A stretch of DNA of 64,000 nucleotides, taken from NCBI GenBank assembly GCA_963575745.1, contig CAUYUJ010020560.1, positions 679,145 through 743,144 on the forward strand, given 5' to 3'. Each line of letters begins with the position of its first letter. Position 1 is the first letter of the stretch. The position numbers were made by a program, and so were the translations under genes. Shown here piece after piece: positions 30,110-42,246 of the stretch. Source of the DNA: Prorocentrum cordatum (lineage: Eukaryota > Sar > Dinophyceae > Prorocentrales > Prorocentraceae). The notes beneath the pieces are model-generated. The model saw nothing but the letters and a program-made list of their open reading frames with translations. It was not told where the DNA came from and made no database searches.

Positions 30110-30300
30110 TAGGGTCGGAGGATCGCGACGCATCGCCGATGCATTCCCATGCCTTGGCGATGCACTGGCGACGTCCGCGATGCATCGGCGACGTCGGCGT
30201 GGAGAAAATCGGGCTTCACATCGTGCCGCATCACCGATACATCGGCGATGCGGCGAGTTCCTCAGACCCCACCTGCTCGGACCAACTCTCGGAAGCCTGG
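30110..30300 (+). repeat. CATCGGCGATG dispersed repeat, second copy
   Basis: Many near-palindromic ATCGGCGATGCATCG words, then the block shared with 22640-22800. Confidence 0.65.
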
Positions 30301-30394
30301 AGAGCGTGCGCCACACAATCCGACGCACGTACACCAGCGGAACTGAATATAGAGGAACTGAAAAAAAGAAAAAACGGTACAAACGTTAACTGTT

Positions 30395-30526
30395 GCCGCT
30401 CCACGCGGATTTCTTGGATCTGCGCAGGACCCCCCTCCCCCGCGCGCGGAGCGCGCCAGGGGCGGCGCCTCTGGCGCCGCCGAGGGGGCCCCACGCGGAT
30501 CCAAGAAATCCGCGCGGAGCGCCAAC
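30395..30526. mobile_element. GC-rich foldback, near-complete copy
   Basis: The left arm GCGGATTTCTTGGATCTGCG and right arm GCGGATCCAAGAAATCCGCG are complementary. The centre CGCGCGGAGCGCGCCAGGGG is itself palindromic. The element ends GGAGCGCCAAC. Confidence 0.8.
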
Positions 30527-30534
30527 ATATAATG

Positions 30535-30860
30535 TGTATGGTGTCTCTTCTTCTTCTTCGAGAAAGAGGGGGGGGGAGGCGGCCAGGAAGAGATGATAAA
30601 ACAGGGCTAGGATCGGGATAAATCGCTCCAGAGCGTTCAAGAGCGCTCTCAGAGCGTTCCGGAACGCTCTGGAGCGGCCGCGGCGCCCAATACATCCTCC
30701 AAACCCGCCGATTCTCAGAGATTTCGAGTTATCCCGATCCGATTTTGTTCCGATCTTCGCGTCGCTTGAAGAAGAGGGGGGGGGGGAGGCGGCCAGGAAG
30801 AGATGACGCCGGGGACGAAGCCAGATTCGGCGGGGGTGAAGCGATACTGAAAAGGGGTAT
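30535..30860 (+). repeat. Duplicated AAGAGGGGGGGGGAGGCGG segment
   Basis: GGGGAGGCGGCCAGGAAGAG then ATGA occurs at about 30575 and 30783. Between them lies a short palindromic stretch built on GAGCGCTCTC and GGAACGCTCTGG. Confidence 0.7.
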
Positions 30861-31503
30861 GTTAGGCCGGTTCCGACCACGGATGCACCAGCGCCAACGC
30901 CGAAAAGATGCAGGGGCCATGGCGCCTGGGTGATTTCGGGGTCCCGGCCATGATGTCCAGACACCCCAAGTCCTCAAACTTCTCGTGGACGCCCTCGAAC
31001 GAAAATCCAGTACACGTGGTAAACGCAACCAGTCCTCAATTGGTGCCGCCACCGAAGGAAGTTTCCACTGCATCGCTCGGACTGCTAACCCTCTCCCGCA
31101 TGGCGAACTGACGGCAAACCATTGCGGTGGACTTCGCTGAGTGCTCCGACGCACGCCTGGGCGCACGCACGACGGCATTGATGGCGCATCGGCGGGAGGG
31201 CAACGACTAGCATTGCGCGGCTCGCCTTGCAGCCGACGTCGGTGCTCTCGCAGCAGAACTCCTCACGCGAATATCAATCTCTCTCCCTCTCTCTCTCCCT
31301 CCATCTCTCTCTCTCTCTCCCACTGAATTGGAGGCGGCAAGCGGGGTCTGCGTTGGCTGAGCCCCGAGAGTTTCTGCCGAGAGGGGGGGATGAGGGAACA
31401 TCCGCGCGAAATCGCGGCCCAGATTTCTCCTGGGGTCCAAACGGGAAAGCTGTCCCAGGCCGCGTCCAGCCGTGGTGACGAGAGGGGCCCTCTCCCCCCC
31501 CCT
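30861..31503. other. No gene seen; CT microsatellite
   Basis: Unique sequence with a CTCTCT run at about 31270-31320. Confidence 0.4.
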
Positions 31504-31628
31504 CGCCATCGCTCGGACGTCCGTTCCCCGTGCATGGTTCGACTTCGTGTGTGTTTTGTTCGCTAACTGCTCAAAGATGCTCCTCGATGGCGCCGAGAAA
31601 AAAACACACACGCCCGAGCGACGCCAGG
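31504..31628. mobile_element. TIR element family C, copy 2
   Basis: Left end CCATCGCTCGGACGTCCG, right end ACACGCCCGAGCGACGCCAG, with the internal GATGCTCCTCGATGG shared with the other copies. Confidence 0.7.
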
Positions 31629-31689
31629 CCCCCTTTCTGCTGGCCGGAACCAGGCGCTGGGCCAGCGCAGCCCACCACCTGGCTCCAGC

Positions 31690-32170
31690 TCCTCCTCCAC
31701 CTCCTCCTCCTCCTCCTCCCTCCCTCCCTCCTCCCTCCCTCCCTCCCTCCCTCCTCCCTCCACCCTCCCTCCCTCCCTCCCTCCCTCCCTCCCTCCCTCC
31801 CTCCCTCCCTCCCTCCCTCCCTCCTCCCTGCTTGACCGCGCACACGGACAGGTGCAGGCACAACGGCGCCAGCGCGGGGGGCAGCGGCGCGAGGCAGCTG
31901 CGCAAAAGGGCGAGATCGCGCAGCAGGCCACGCACGGGCACTGGCGCCGTGCTGCATCGGGCAGTCTCCCATTCAGTTCTTCCCCACTCCTCCTCCTCCT
32001 CCCTCTGCCCCTCCCCCTCCCCCTCCTCCCCTCCTCCTCCTCAGGCTTGTACGACTTTCTTCCTCCCCCATCCTGTTCCTCCTCCTACTCCCTTTTCCCT
32101 GTTCTCCCCTGCTCCTCCTCTTTCACTTCCTCCTCCTCCTCCTCCTCCTCCTCCTCCTCCTCTGCATGAT
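31690..32170 (+). repeat. Pyrimidine tracts CTCCCT and CTC
   Basis: 31690-31832 is mainly CTCCCTCCCT; 31985-32165 is mainly CTCCTC. They are split by a unique GC-rich stretch (31833-31980). Confidence 0.9.
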
Positions 32171-32274
32171 CCTCATCCCTCTTCTTCTTCGTCATGCTCC
32201 TTCCCTCGTCGCCTCCCCCTCCTCCACCTCCGGTCCCTGGTGCCTATCGCGGCCCAAAAACGTAGCGCGGCCTG

Positions 32275-32440
32275 CCCAGAAGGCTCCGCAGTCCCCCTGT
32301 CTTCTGAGGAGTTCCCCGAGCCTCCCTGGCAGCAAGCTTCTCGGAAGGCGCGAAGGCTTCTGGGATGTTCCGCCGCCTTCTGAGCCGACCTCTTCCTTCT
32401 CACTTCCCGCCCCCCTCCCCCGCTCGCCGCCGAAGATGGG
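32275..32440. repeat. Dispersed CTTCTGAG-rich repeat, copy 1
   Basis: It shares GCCGCCTTCTGAG, CTTCTCACTT and CCCCGCTCGCCGCC-like words in order with 42895-43065. Confidence 0.6.
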
Positions 32441-32769
32441 CTCGAACGCCTGGCAGCCGGGCGGGCTCCCCTGGTGGAGCCCGGCCGACGCCGCGGTGCA
32501 CGCGAAAGGAGGCCGACCCGCGGCGACGACACCCCGCAAAGGCAGGCTCGTCGGCGGCTTCCCGCGCCGCCGCCCGCCCCTGCGAGCGTCGCTTCGCCGA
32601 TCTGCCTTTCAGTCGGACATGTTCTCAAACAGGCGGATATGGGAAGAAAACGTCACAGTAGTCCAGACAAATCAAGCTATCCGGGCGAAGGGCCCGCCCG
32701 CATGCAATTGTGCGAAGCGCGTTGTGGGCACCGATCGCTTGCGATGCCACTTTCAAGGGTCACGAAACG
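32441..32769. other. No gene seen
   Basis: GC-rich unique sequence without a supported frame. Confidence 0.4.
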
Positions 32770-33905
32770 CGTCATGGGTGTGGAAACGGCACTGGGCGGG
32801 GGGACGTGCGACGCCGAAATAAAGTGGTCGGGGCGGAGGGGGTCACGCTGGAGGTGGTGGTGGTGGCTGTTGGTCGAAACAATGTGGTCGGGACGGAGGG
32901 GGGCGGGGTGCAGAGGGCACTGAGCGGCTGGGGATGGGGGAAGTGTGGGGGGGGCGGGGAGGGGGGGGCGGTGCGACACCGAAATACAGTGGTCGGGGCG
33001 GATGGGGTCACGCTGGAGGTGGTGGTTGGTTGGTGTGGGTGGGTGGGTGGAGGGGCGAGAGGGGCGGGTCGGTGGGGGGCGGGGTGGAGGGCGGAGGGGC
33101 GGGGGCGGCGTGGAAACAGCACTGGACGGGGGGCGGTGCGACGCCGAAATAAAGTGGTCGGGGCAGAGGGGGTCATGCTGGTGGTGGTGGTGTTGGTTTG
33201 TGTGGGTGGGTGAGTGGAAGGGCGGGAGGGGCGGGGCGGTGGGGGCGGTGCGACGCCGACATAAAGTGGTCGGGGAGAGGGGGGGGGTGCAAGGGCGGCT
33301 GGGGAGGGGGGAAGGGTCGGGGGGGCGGGACGGGGGGTCGGGGCGGAAGGGGGCGGAGTGCACTGGGCGGGTGGGGAGGGGGGAAAGGGCGTGGGGGCGG
33401 GACGGTGGGGGCGGTGCGACGCCGAAATAAAATGTCGGGGCGGAGGGGGGCGGGAAGCGGTGCGACGCCGAAATGGAGTGGTCGGGGCGGAGGGGTCACG
33501 CTGGTGGTGGCGGTTGGTGTGGGTGGGTGGGTGGAGTGGCGGGGGGGGGCGGGGCCGGGGCGGGGGGGGCGGTGCGACGCCGAAATAAAGTGGTCGGGAC
33601 TGAGGGGGGCGGGGTGCAGAGGGCACTGGGCGGCTGGGGAGGGGGGAAAGGTCGGGGAGGCGGGACGGTGGGGGCGGTGCGACGCCGAATTAAAATGGTC
33701 GGGGCGGAGGGGGGCGGGGTGGAGAGGGCACTGGAGGGGGGGCGGTGTCACGCTTGTGGTGGTGGTGGATGGTGTATCAAATGGTCGGGGCGGAGCACTG
33801 GACGGGGGGCGGTGTCACACTGGTGGTGGTGGTTGGTGTGGGCGGGTGGGTAGACGGGGCGGGGTGGACGGGGCGATGGGGGCCATGCGACGCCGAAATT
33901 AAGTG
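32770..33905 (+). repeat. GC-rich minisatellite with GACGCCGAAATAAAGTGGTC
   Basis: About ten irregular units each contain GCGACGCCGAAATAAAGTGG then TCGGGGCGGAGGGG, with optional CACGCTGGTGGTGGTGG. Spacing varies from about 40 to 165 bases. Runs of four or more G on the plus strand could form quadruplexes. Long ORFs on both strands are artefacts. Confidence 0.85.
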
Positions 33906-34139
33906 GTCGGAGCTCTAGACCCCCTGTGCTGGAGAAGCAAGGGAGACGAATCCCCCTGCGAACTGAATCGGGCGATCGCACGCGGACTGCTGAACGCGAC
34001 GGTACAATACGACGGGCGGGCAACGAACGTGGTGTTGCGAGTCGAGCTTATCCAGATGAGGACGGGGCGGGGGAGAGGGGGTGAGGTGTGAGGGGGAAGA
34101 GGAATGAGGAGTGAGGAGTTAGGATCTGGAGCGAGAAAG

Positions 34140-34400
34140 AAACATGTCGAATTTCCTTCTCAGCCGTTCATCCTCCTGCTCCGCCCCCTCATCCCCCCTC
34201 CGCCATCTTCCCCCCCCTTTGCTCCTCCCTCCCTCCCTCCATCCATCCTCCCCCCCAGTCCTCCTCCTCCTCCTCCTCCTCCTCCTCCTCCTCCTCTTCC
34301 TCCTCCAATTCCAACTCATGCTCCTCCCCAACCTTCCCTCACTGAGCCCCCCACCTGCCCCCCCCCCTCTTACCTCATCTCCCGACTTGTGGGCTCATGG
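34140..34400 (+). repeat. CTC/CCT pyrimidine tract
   Basis: CTCCTCCTC core at 34258-34310 with poly-C flanks. Confidence 0.85.
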
Positions 34401-34501
34401 GTCTCATCACCTTCGCTTCCAGTCAACCCATGTCTAACGGCGTACGGAGCATCACGCGAGCATCTGGCAAGAAATCAGAGCAGCATCTTTCAGTCGGCCG
34501 C

Positions 34502-34569
34502 CAGCTGGCCTTTTTGTCCTCGGACCAGCCATCCTCCCAATTCTCGACGCCAGCGTCGCAGTCGAACTG
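34502..34569 (-). pseudogene. Exon-like fragment with GWSxxKKA motif
   Basis: The minus strand reads QFDCDAGVENWEDGWSEDKK then A. It is a full match to the recurrent motif, without a recognisable flanking gene. Confidence 0.5.
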
Positions 34570-34599
34570 GGCACGATTAGATAACATGTCTGGCAACTA

Positions 34600-35637
34600 A
34601 AAAAAATCAATCAGAACACGGCTAACGCATGATGTCCTGCTTGCCGCGACCACTGCTTGCGGCAACACAACATCGAGCCTTAAGACCAGATGCCTGCACT
34701 GCACTTCAATGTTTGGACACATTGTATCAGAAGCAGCACTCCGATCGGAGTCATCGAAGAGCCCCTTAAATGTGCGAGCAAATCAGGACCTGAAACTGCG
34801 GCGCGCAATCACAACGGACGCAACCAGACATGTTCAAGACTGCATGCGAGCCTGCCAATGATCATTGCGATGGTGGGACAGTGAGAGAGGTAAGCGCTGA
34901 ACATTAGAACAAAATCAGGTGGATGAGCAGCGTAAGGATGATACTTACCGCAGGTGAGAGCCGCGGCAGCGGCTGCGGACGGGACGATGAAGCGCAGACG
35001 ATCTTGAGTGTAACCAAATCTTCTCCCACCGGCCTGCCAGCAGTTTGACACACTTGGGAGACACTCTTGGGCCGCGGGGGCCTGCAAACTCTCAGAGTCG
35101 CGTGCCCCTGCCGTTCTCTGTGGCCCCTGGGGAGGAGCCCCGGGGCACCCGAGACAAAGCGACCGACGTGCCAATCAGAGACTCTCGGGTCCCTGTGCGG
35201 ACTTCGTTCATTGGTCCGAAAGATACCCGTACCCGGGGCCAGCCAAGGTGAGATGGGCCGTCCGGGGGACTGGGCGCTTGCTATTGTGCCCGGTCAGCTT
35301 GCCCCGCGCGCGCCAATGCAGCATCCGCGCGTCAAGACGCAACGGCGCGCTCGATGGCTGGGTGTCTGATTGCAGCGACAAGCGCTGGTTTTTGTTAGGG
35401 ACGTCTCGGGGCATCGTGGTGCGTGCGCGGTTCAAAGCCGCCCATATGTGGCGGCGCCTGTCCCAATCGATAAAGAGTTGCATTTCCTCGCTATCCTGGC
35501 AACCAATGCGTCTGGGCCTGCACTGGGGAACGACGTTGCAATGTCGCGCCCCCAGGGGGCCGCAGCGGCAACGTCGGGGACGGCTCTGGAGGGCATGATA
35601 TGTGTTCGAGAGCGTTTTGGGCCTGCCGCCACCTCGG
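34600..35637. other. No gene seen
   Basis: Mostly unique sequence with no recognisable motif in any frame. Confidence 0.4.
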
Positions 35638-35757
35638 CTAGGTACGGGGACCTGCCTGAAACCACCGAAACATACCCGGACCTAGCTGGGGTGAGCTGCG
35701 GCACCCCGCCTAGGTGCGGGTATGTTTTTTGGGTTTTCATGGGGCAACCGTACCTAG
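35638..35757. mobile_element. Foldback element, 120 bp
   Basis: The left end CTAGGTACGG and right end CCGTACCTAG are perfect inverses. Inside, AAACATACCCGGACCTAGCT pairs with the CCTAGGTGCGGGTATGTTTT region. Confidence 0.75.
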
Positions 35758-36177
35758 CTGGGGTGATCCGTAGACGGCCGTCCAAGGGGGGCGGCTTCTG
35801 GCGACCTCGCCCAGGGCACAGATTCGCGATGTCTCTGCATCGAGCAATTCGCGATAGGGCGGTTGTCGCGCAATGACGTTCGCGCCAGAGTTGTTCGCAT
35901 GCGCCCCCGAGTGCGCGTTGGCTCCTCAACGCCCGGATGTGTGTCTGGGGGCGCGCCTCCGCAGCAGCTGGTCTACATCGACAACAACCAACGCAGGGTC
36001 GGGCACTCCGCCGATTCGAACGCACGTGCGATCGGTGCTAACGTGCGCCCCGAGAAGACAGCGGTGTGTAATGCTCGATCGGCTGTCGTTTCTACACTTG
36101 TGCGGCCGCCTTCAGCTGCGACGAACCGCCCCCCCGGCCCCTTGCCACCCTGCCTAGGTAAGGGTACGGGTATCTCT
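35758..36177. other. No gene seen
   Basis: Unique sequence with no recognisable motif. Confidence 0.4.
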
Positions 36178-36312
36178 CGCGCTCGAAATTCGTGGATCGG
36201 CGCAGGACCCCCCTTCCCTGGCGCCTGGCGCGCGGAGCACGCTGGGGGGGGCACCGGAGGCGCCGCCAGGGGGGGTCCAGCGCCGACCCGCCAAATCCGC
36301 GCGAAACTTCGA
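36178..36312. mobile_element. GC-rich foldback, diverged copy
   Basis: GAAATTCGTGGATCGGCGCA, GGCGCGCGGAGCACGC and AAATCCGCGCGAAAC follow in the family order. Confidence 0.65.
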
Positions 36313-36649
36313 CAACTCAAGTTCACAGTAGGAGCTCGACCACCAGAAGCCTTCCACAAGAAACCCAACCCTGCGACCCAAGGACGTCCAAACGATCTTC
36401 GGTGCGCGAACGTCGCGGCGCTTTCCATCGCGGGGCCATGGAGACCCACGAGGCCCAGGGCACCCTGGAGGCAAGCAGGGCGTGTCCTGGCATGGGCCTC
36501 CACTGCGTGCCGCTTTTGCTTCCGCCTTCGGGCCACGCCCCGTGGACCTGGGGAGCCGGGGCATGCTCTGGGAGTCGGAGGCCGCGGGCAGGCCCAGCCC
36601 ACCCTGGCCTTCCAGAGGGCAGAACAAAAAATAGCGTGCGGACCTGTGA

Positions 36650-36809
36650 TCAAGTCGGACGTGCCCCTCCACAGGAGGAACGTTCAAGAATGATCCAGAA
36701 ATAGTCTGGGGACGATATGTTCGTGCTCTTCTGACTATGCCTGATTGTTGTTTGACTATGTTGTGTTGTTTTTCCCAAATCCACCCGTAGGAGGACATGC
36801 CCGACCTAA
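36650..36809. mobile_element. hAT-like MITE, copy 4
   Basis: Left end TCAAGTCGGACGTGCCCCTC, right end GAGGACATGCCCGACCTAA. The flanking octamers ACCTGTGA and ACCCGTAA agree at 6 of 8 positions. Confidence 0.7.
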
Positions 36810-36817
36810 ACCCGTAA

Positions 36818-37894
36818 ACATGTCTGGTCTGCTTTCAAAAGCCTGGTCGTTGAGGCCTGCACGACTTCTGCCTTTCAGCGACTCGCGCTTGGGAGCGGCC
36901 ACGAGTTGCTCCAGTTCGCTTTGGAGATCTCTGGAATTACCGCGATTTACCTTGGTTGACCTGGACTTGCCCAGACTTCTGTGCCTAAGTCGATTGGCGA
37001 ACAGTCGTCAAGCCCTGAGGGACATCGACTAGAATTTGAACGTCGAAATCCTGGTGCTAATTTTTTGACCTCCTGGACGTTCTTTTCTCGAGCGTGCACG
37101 CACGACTGGCGCCTGGATCAGGCCTGGAACGCACTGTGGTCTGGACGCGGAACGCACCATCCCTCGAGCGGTTTCGTCACTAATGGTTATCACCCTCCTT
37201 TGGACTTCTGGGATGTTCGGACTTTGGGTCCCGCGAGGTCGGCCACGTACAGTCAACCCGTATCAGAAGGATGCGTGTTGAGGATGCAAGCAAGAGCCTT
37301 GGAGGGCCACGTCGGCACTTCGCGAGCGGGGCGCGGCAAGCGAAAGCGGCCATGGATGGGCCGAGGAGGTGAGGATGCAAGGGTAGTCCTGAGAAGGTTT
37401 CCCATCCTTGCTATGCGGCCTGACTGTAGTCAGGGCTCACAGAAAGTGGCTCGAGCCCGAGAGATGTGAGCTTAGGCCTCACAGGTTATGGCTCAAAGCA
37501 CCATCCTTACGGCACGGTGGTCGAGGGCTTCACTGCCCAGGGCAGGCACAGCCTGGGCCGAATGCATTGAGCCGAAATCGTAGCAAGACGCACGACCGGA
37601 GCAGAATAAGACCAAGCTGGGCTCAGAAAGCACAATGTGCCTTTTGCGACTGAAGGAGTACAAGTTGACGAATCGCAATGGCAAGAACAAGTGAAGAACG
37701 AAACCGAAAGCTTGGAGAGTGAGGCTCTCGGCTCACCGGGCAGCCCAGCGACTTCTCTTTGCAACACCACTCCTGGTCAACAAGCATTATCATCCCATGT
37801 GCCTCGCTACTATGCATCATATGTGAGGCGCTGTGCACAAACGGTAGTGAGCATCTGGACGAGGAGCCGAAGGAGGCTGAGAAAGGGGAAGCGG
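36818..37894. other. No gene seen; contains a segment repeated at 44.2 kb
   Basis: 37300-37385 shares GAGCGGGGCGCGGC, GGCCGAGGAGGTGAGGATGC-like words and AAGGGT with 44205-44275. The remainder is unique. Confidence 0.5.
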
Positions 37895-37926
37895 GGAGGG
37901 GTGGAGAGAGAGAGAGAGAGAGAAAA

Positions 37927-37961
<35 letters not shown>

Positions 37962-37990
37962 AAAAAAAGAGAGAGAGAGAGAGAAAGAGG
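37895..37990 (+). repeat. GA microsatellite
   Basis: GAGAGAGA with AAAGA interruptions. Confidence 0.9.
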
Positions 37991-37999
37991 GGGGAGCAA

Positions 38000-39572
38000 A
38001 CGGAGTGGGGCAGAAGGATAGAGAGGGAGGAGACAGAATGGAGAAGGGAAAGGAGGAAGGAACCTGAGCCAGGCGGGGGCACTGGAAAACGAGGGGAGCA
38101 AGAGGTGAAGAAAGGAAATGGGGGACAGGGGGCGGAGGGTGGACTGAGGGTGGCTCGCAACTCTTGGGCCGAGGCCTCATCAATTCCTCGACCGTGTGGG
38201 TCTGGATGTATAAACGACCAGATCGGACATGAATACAGCACTCAATCGCAATTACGCCTGTTCTCGAACGAACATCGGCACGAACTCTACGTTGACATTC
38301 ACCACGCAGAGCTGGCATGAGTGCCACAAGAGGCATGCTGAGGTCGCAACACAACAGACTTGAAGAGCACTTGTACGACACCAACTCGTGCTCCAAAAAT
38401 CGAGGGCAACAACCCGCAACCCTCATGAATTGTTGCATTATAAACACGCGTAACGCGAGTATTGTTCACTTATAACAGTGCACATGGATCTTGCATTGTA
38501 GCCCCGTGTCCTCACCTGAAACGGCAGCACAAGGAAGACCAGGTAATCACAACGACGAGACAGCCCAAAACATGTATCGCATCTTCTTCGGTTCGTCGTC
38601 CTCCTCCTCCTCCTCCTCCTCCTCCTCCTCCTCACTGTCGGGCTCGTCGTCCGTATCTCCCTCCTGCTTTGGTTTATCGACTCGACTCCCAGATCCCACA
38701 ATCTCCCCATCCTCCTCCTTGGCCTCCGCCTCCTCTTCCGTCATCCTCTTCCCCGCCCCCCTCCTGCAGGGGCAAGACACGGCATCAAAGCGAGGGACGA
38801 AGAGGGAGGAGTGGAGGAAGGGGGATGAGCAGGAGGTGGCCCGAAGAAAATGAGGAAGAGCGCGAGGGGGGAAGGGAGGGGAGGAGGGGGGATGAGAGAG
38901 GAAGTAACATAACATCCAGCCACGCCGTGGGACCCCCCGTGCTACCAGCCTATGCCGGACTAGCCGCCTCATGGCGAACACTGAAGGGGGGTGGGCGCTT
39001 GATATGACCTGGTGCGGCTTGGCGGCGAAAACCGAGGGAGGGGGAACACGAGGCGCCTTCACTTGGTCCGACCAGGCCCTCCTCCCGCTGGGCAATCAAT
39101 CTCTCGCCGTCCCCGTCCGTCCTCCCCCCGTCCTCACCATCCTCGTGGCCCGGGAATGATTCTGGCGAGGCGAAGCTGCTGGACAGCACGACAAGGCTAG
39201 ACAACCGCCGAAAACCGACTGAAATGCGACAAGACCTCGAACTTCCTCCAATCCTCAGGACAAGGTGCATAAGCATGCGCAGTTGGAGGTCCGCGCGGAT
39301 TGTTTGTTGGATCTGTGCGGGACCATCCTCCCTCATTCGTGCAGTTGTAATTGATTTGATCTCCGCTGCTGCCGTTGATTACCAACAAAGGACCCCAAAC
39401 CCTCTGGGAGGGAACCTAAGTTAAGATAGGAGGGCCACACCAATCAGGGATCGGATGTCTTTTCTGCTGCAGGTGTGCCAGACCAAACCGAAACCACCCA
39501 GAATTCTTATCCCCGATGCAAGGACGGGCCCTCAGTGAGGCCACGTCTTCACTCTGTTATTAGGGTTAGGGC
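38000..39572. other. No gene seen; short CTC tract and a decayed motif copy
   Basis: CTCCTCCTC occupies 38598-38632. 39051-39105 is a decayed minus-strand relative of the GWSxxKKA fragment (GRRAWSDQVKA). 39283-39335 resembles the left arm of the GC-rich foldback family. Confidence 0.45.
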
Positions 39573-39730
39573 TTACGTCGGGCATGTCCTCCAGCAGGCG
39601 GATTCTGGAAGAAAGATAAAACAGTAGTCAACAAATAATCAACGATAACTAGAAGAGCGCGTCACATCGTCACCAGAAGATGTTTCAAACTATGGAATAT
39701 GCCTCCTGTAGAAAGGCACGCCCGATTCTA
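39573..39730. mobile_element. hAT-like MITE, copy 5 (diverged)
   Basis: Starts TTACGTCGGGCATGTCCTCC and ends GGCACGCCCGATTCTA. No clear target duplication remains. Confidence 0.65.
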
Positions 39731-39784
39731 TATTAAATTTAGGGGTTCTTTTATCGTCGATGAGCCGTGGCGACCGGGGGCAGG

Positions 39785-40000
39785 AGAGCCCAGAATCGAA
39801 TCGATAAGTCGGATCGGTGATCGAAATGAATCGGATCGGAGGACATCGGCACCCGAGTCGGGAAAAGTCGAATCGGCGGAAATCGGCAGGCCAACAGGCC
39901 TCCAATATAAGAAATCGGGGCCCACATCGGAATCCCGAGTCGAATGGAAATCGGAGGCCGAAATCGAAATCGGATCGAATCGGAGGAATCGACATGAGCC
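39785..40000 (+). repeat. AATCGGA-type short repeats
   Basis: Irregular ATCGGA and GAAATCGG words. Similar composition recurs at 56480-56695, in both cases beside a GWSxxKKA fragment. Confidence 0.6.
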
Positions 40001-40009
40001 CTGCCGGGG

Positions 40010-40069
40010 GCGCCTTCTTCTGGTCCGACCAGCCCTTCTCCCAGTTGGGGAGCCCCGCGTCGCAGTTGT
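40010..40069 (-). pseudogene. Exon-like fragment with GWSxxKKA motif
   Basis: The minus strand reads YNCDAGLPNWEKGWSDQKKA. Upstream on the minus strand, GDMPAGATEP is in the same frame, but no wider gene is recognisable. Confidence 0.5.
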
Positions 40070-40189
40070 AGGGCTCCGTGGCGCCCGCGGGCATGTCGCC
40101 CTGCCCCCGGTGCACCCCCCCAGGACAGAGGCGGCGGGCCGGCAGCAACGCCGCCGTTCGACCGAGGATGGGAGGAAGAGAGAAGCATA

Positions 40190-40840
40190 TACGCATACAT
40201 ATGTACATTCAGATACGCATATGCATACATACAGACGTACTCACACATATACACATATATGCATACATACATGCATATATGCATGCATGCATGCATACAT
40301 ACAGGCACGCATGCGTGCATGCATACATGCATGCAGGCACGCAAGCATGCATGCATGCATGCATACATGCATGCACACATGCACACATGCACACATACAT
40401 ACATACACACATATACATACATACATACATACATACATACATACATACATACATACATACATACATACATACATACATACATACATACATACATACATCC
40501 ATACATCCATACATCCATACATCCATACATCCATACATCCATACATCCATAAACACACATACATGCATGCAAACATACATACATATATACATACATACAT
40601 ATATACAGATTTACATACATCCATACATACATACATACATACATGCATACATGCATACATACATACGTGCATGCATGCATGCATCCATTCATTCATTCAT
40701 ACATACATACACGCACGCATATACACATACGTACACGGACCAACAATCACAAACATACATATCAGTATATGACTATACAATTGCACATAAACATACATAC
40801 CTACCTACCTACATGCATGCATGCATACATACACAAGAGG
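40190..40840 (+). repeat. CATA tetranucleotide satellite
   Basis: About 650 bases of ACATACATAC and ATGCATGC variants. The long ORFs on both strands (HTYI and CMYV repeats) are artefacts. Confidence 0.95.
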
Positions 40841-41104
40841 CACGTGCGTGCCCAGGGTCACACCAGCACATGTATCATGTGCAGGACGTGTGTGTGTGTG
40901 GTGTGTCACGTTTGGGATCTGTGAATTGTGCGTCGTGTGCGTCGTGTTCGTCGCGTGCGCGTGTGTTGCGTGTGCCATATGTGCGCGTGATGTTCAGGTC
41001 ACGTGCGTGATGCGCCCAACGGGTCCAGAGAGAGCCGGGCCATGGACCCACGGAGCTCCACCCCCCCAGGAGGACCAACTCTCCATCTTGCGCTGCTTCC
41101 TTAA

Positions 41105-41234
41105 CTTGCCGTCGCTCGGACGTTCATTTCCCGTGCATTTTTCGGTTTCGTGCGTGTTTGTTTTGCTCGATGGTCCAGGATGGTCCTCGATGGTTCTCGC
41201 CGAGAAAAAATGCACACGTCCGAGCGATGCCAAG
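41105..41234. mobile_element. TIR element family C, copy 3 (best TIRs)
   Basis: Left CTTGCCGTCGCTCGGACGT; the reverse complement of the right end is CTTGGCATCGCTCGGACGTG. Internal GTGCATTTTTCGG pairs with the GAGAAAAAATGCAC region. About 130 bp, no ORF. Confidence 0.8.
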
Positions 41235-42246
41235 AGAAAGGAACACCCGCCGCCCTCAGGACGACGTTCGCTTCTCACGAACCCCGCGGCGCTGAAGGGA
41301 AACATTACAGTCGGGCTTGATTGGAGAGGGCACGCGAGAGGACACAGGACCCTTTCGAGGGCCACATCGCCACGGGAATGTACGAAGCATGGGTCGCGAG
41401 ACACAGGACACAAAGGTACCTTTGATCTGGCAGGGTCGATCTACTAATCCGGGCCGCCTGTAGGGGACGAGGTCAGGAGGCAACTACTGGGAGGTTTTAG
41501 CCGGAAGGCTGAAGGAGGATTCGGCCCCACTGGGAGGCTGTTATGCCGGACTGGGCCGCGGATTGAACGGGATTGAGCCGGACTCAGAAGCCAGATTGCA
41601 CTGGATAAGGCCGGATTAAGCTGGATTTCGGACACGGGCAAAGTCAGATTTTGACCTCCCAGGAGTTGGATTCGAAAGGAGGTGACCAGCTCAGAGAGGG
41701 AAACATTGCTCTGGCATCGGCGATGGCTACTTCGCCGATGCCTCGGCGATGGGCCCCCGATAGCGAATCTGCATGCTCCTGGGCGGGGCTGGCTCGCTCT
41801 CGGGCCCATGTTGGACGCCCGGAATGGGTACGGAACAAAAATGGGTACGGCAGGTTCGTGTCGTGTCGACCCTGGCGCTGGTTCCTGACACCGCGGGGAT
41901 CCTTCAACGTTGAAAGATCGGCCGCTTCCGAAACGTGAGACCGTTCAGCATCGACCGCTTGTGGGTCGCCAGCGACGTTCAACGTTGAACGCCAGCGGCG
42001 GGGTCGCCGCCAGTCGACACGACGCGAGCCTGCCGTACGATGGCCAACCGCACGTGTTGTCCAACATCGACAGCGGCCGCTGTGGGGCAAGCGGCCTTCT
42101 GCCTCAAAACGGGCAGCGGCCGCGGCGGCGCGGGCAGCGAGTCCCGTTCAGAATGAACGAGAGATGCTGCTGTGGAGCATCGTGGCCACACTTGCCGTGC
42201 CCATGTCGTGCGTGCCGATCCATCGGCGATGAATGGATAGTTGTTA
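41235..42246. other. No gene seen; two segments repeated at 43.1 and 43.6 kb
   Basis: 41847-41990 (GTTCCTGACACCGCG, then TTCAACGTTGAA) resembles 43632-43740. 42055-42215 (ACAGCGGCCGCTG then GGCAAGCGGC) resembles 43093-43250. Confidence 0.55.

Noticed and set aside
40190-40840. Long ORFs with HTYIHTYI and CMYVCMYV on both strands
   Set aside because: Pure translation of the ACAT satellite; every frame is open because the repeat lacks stops.
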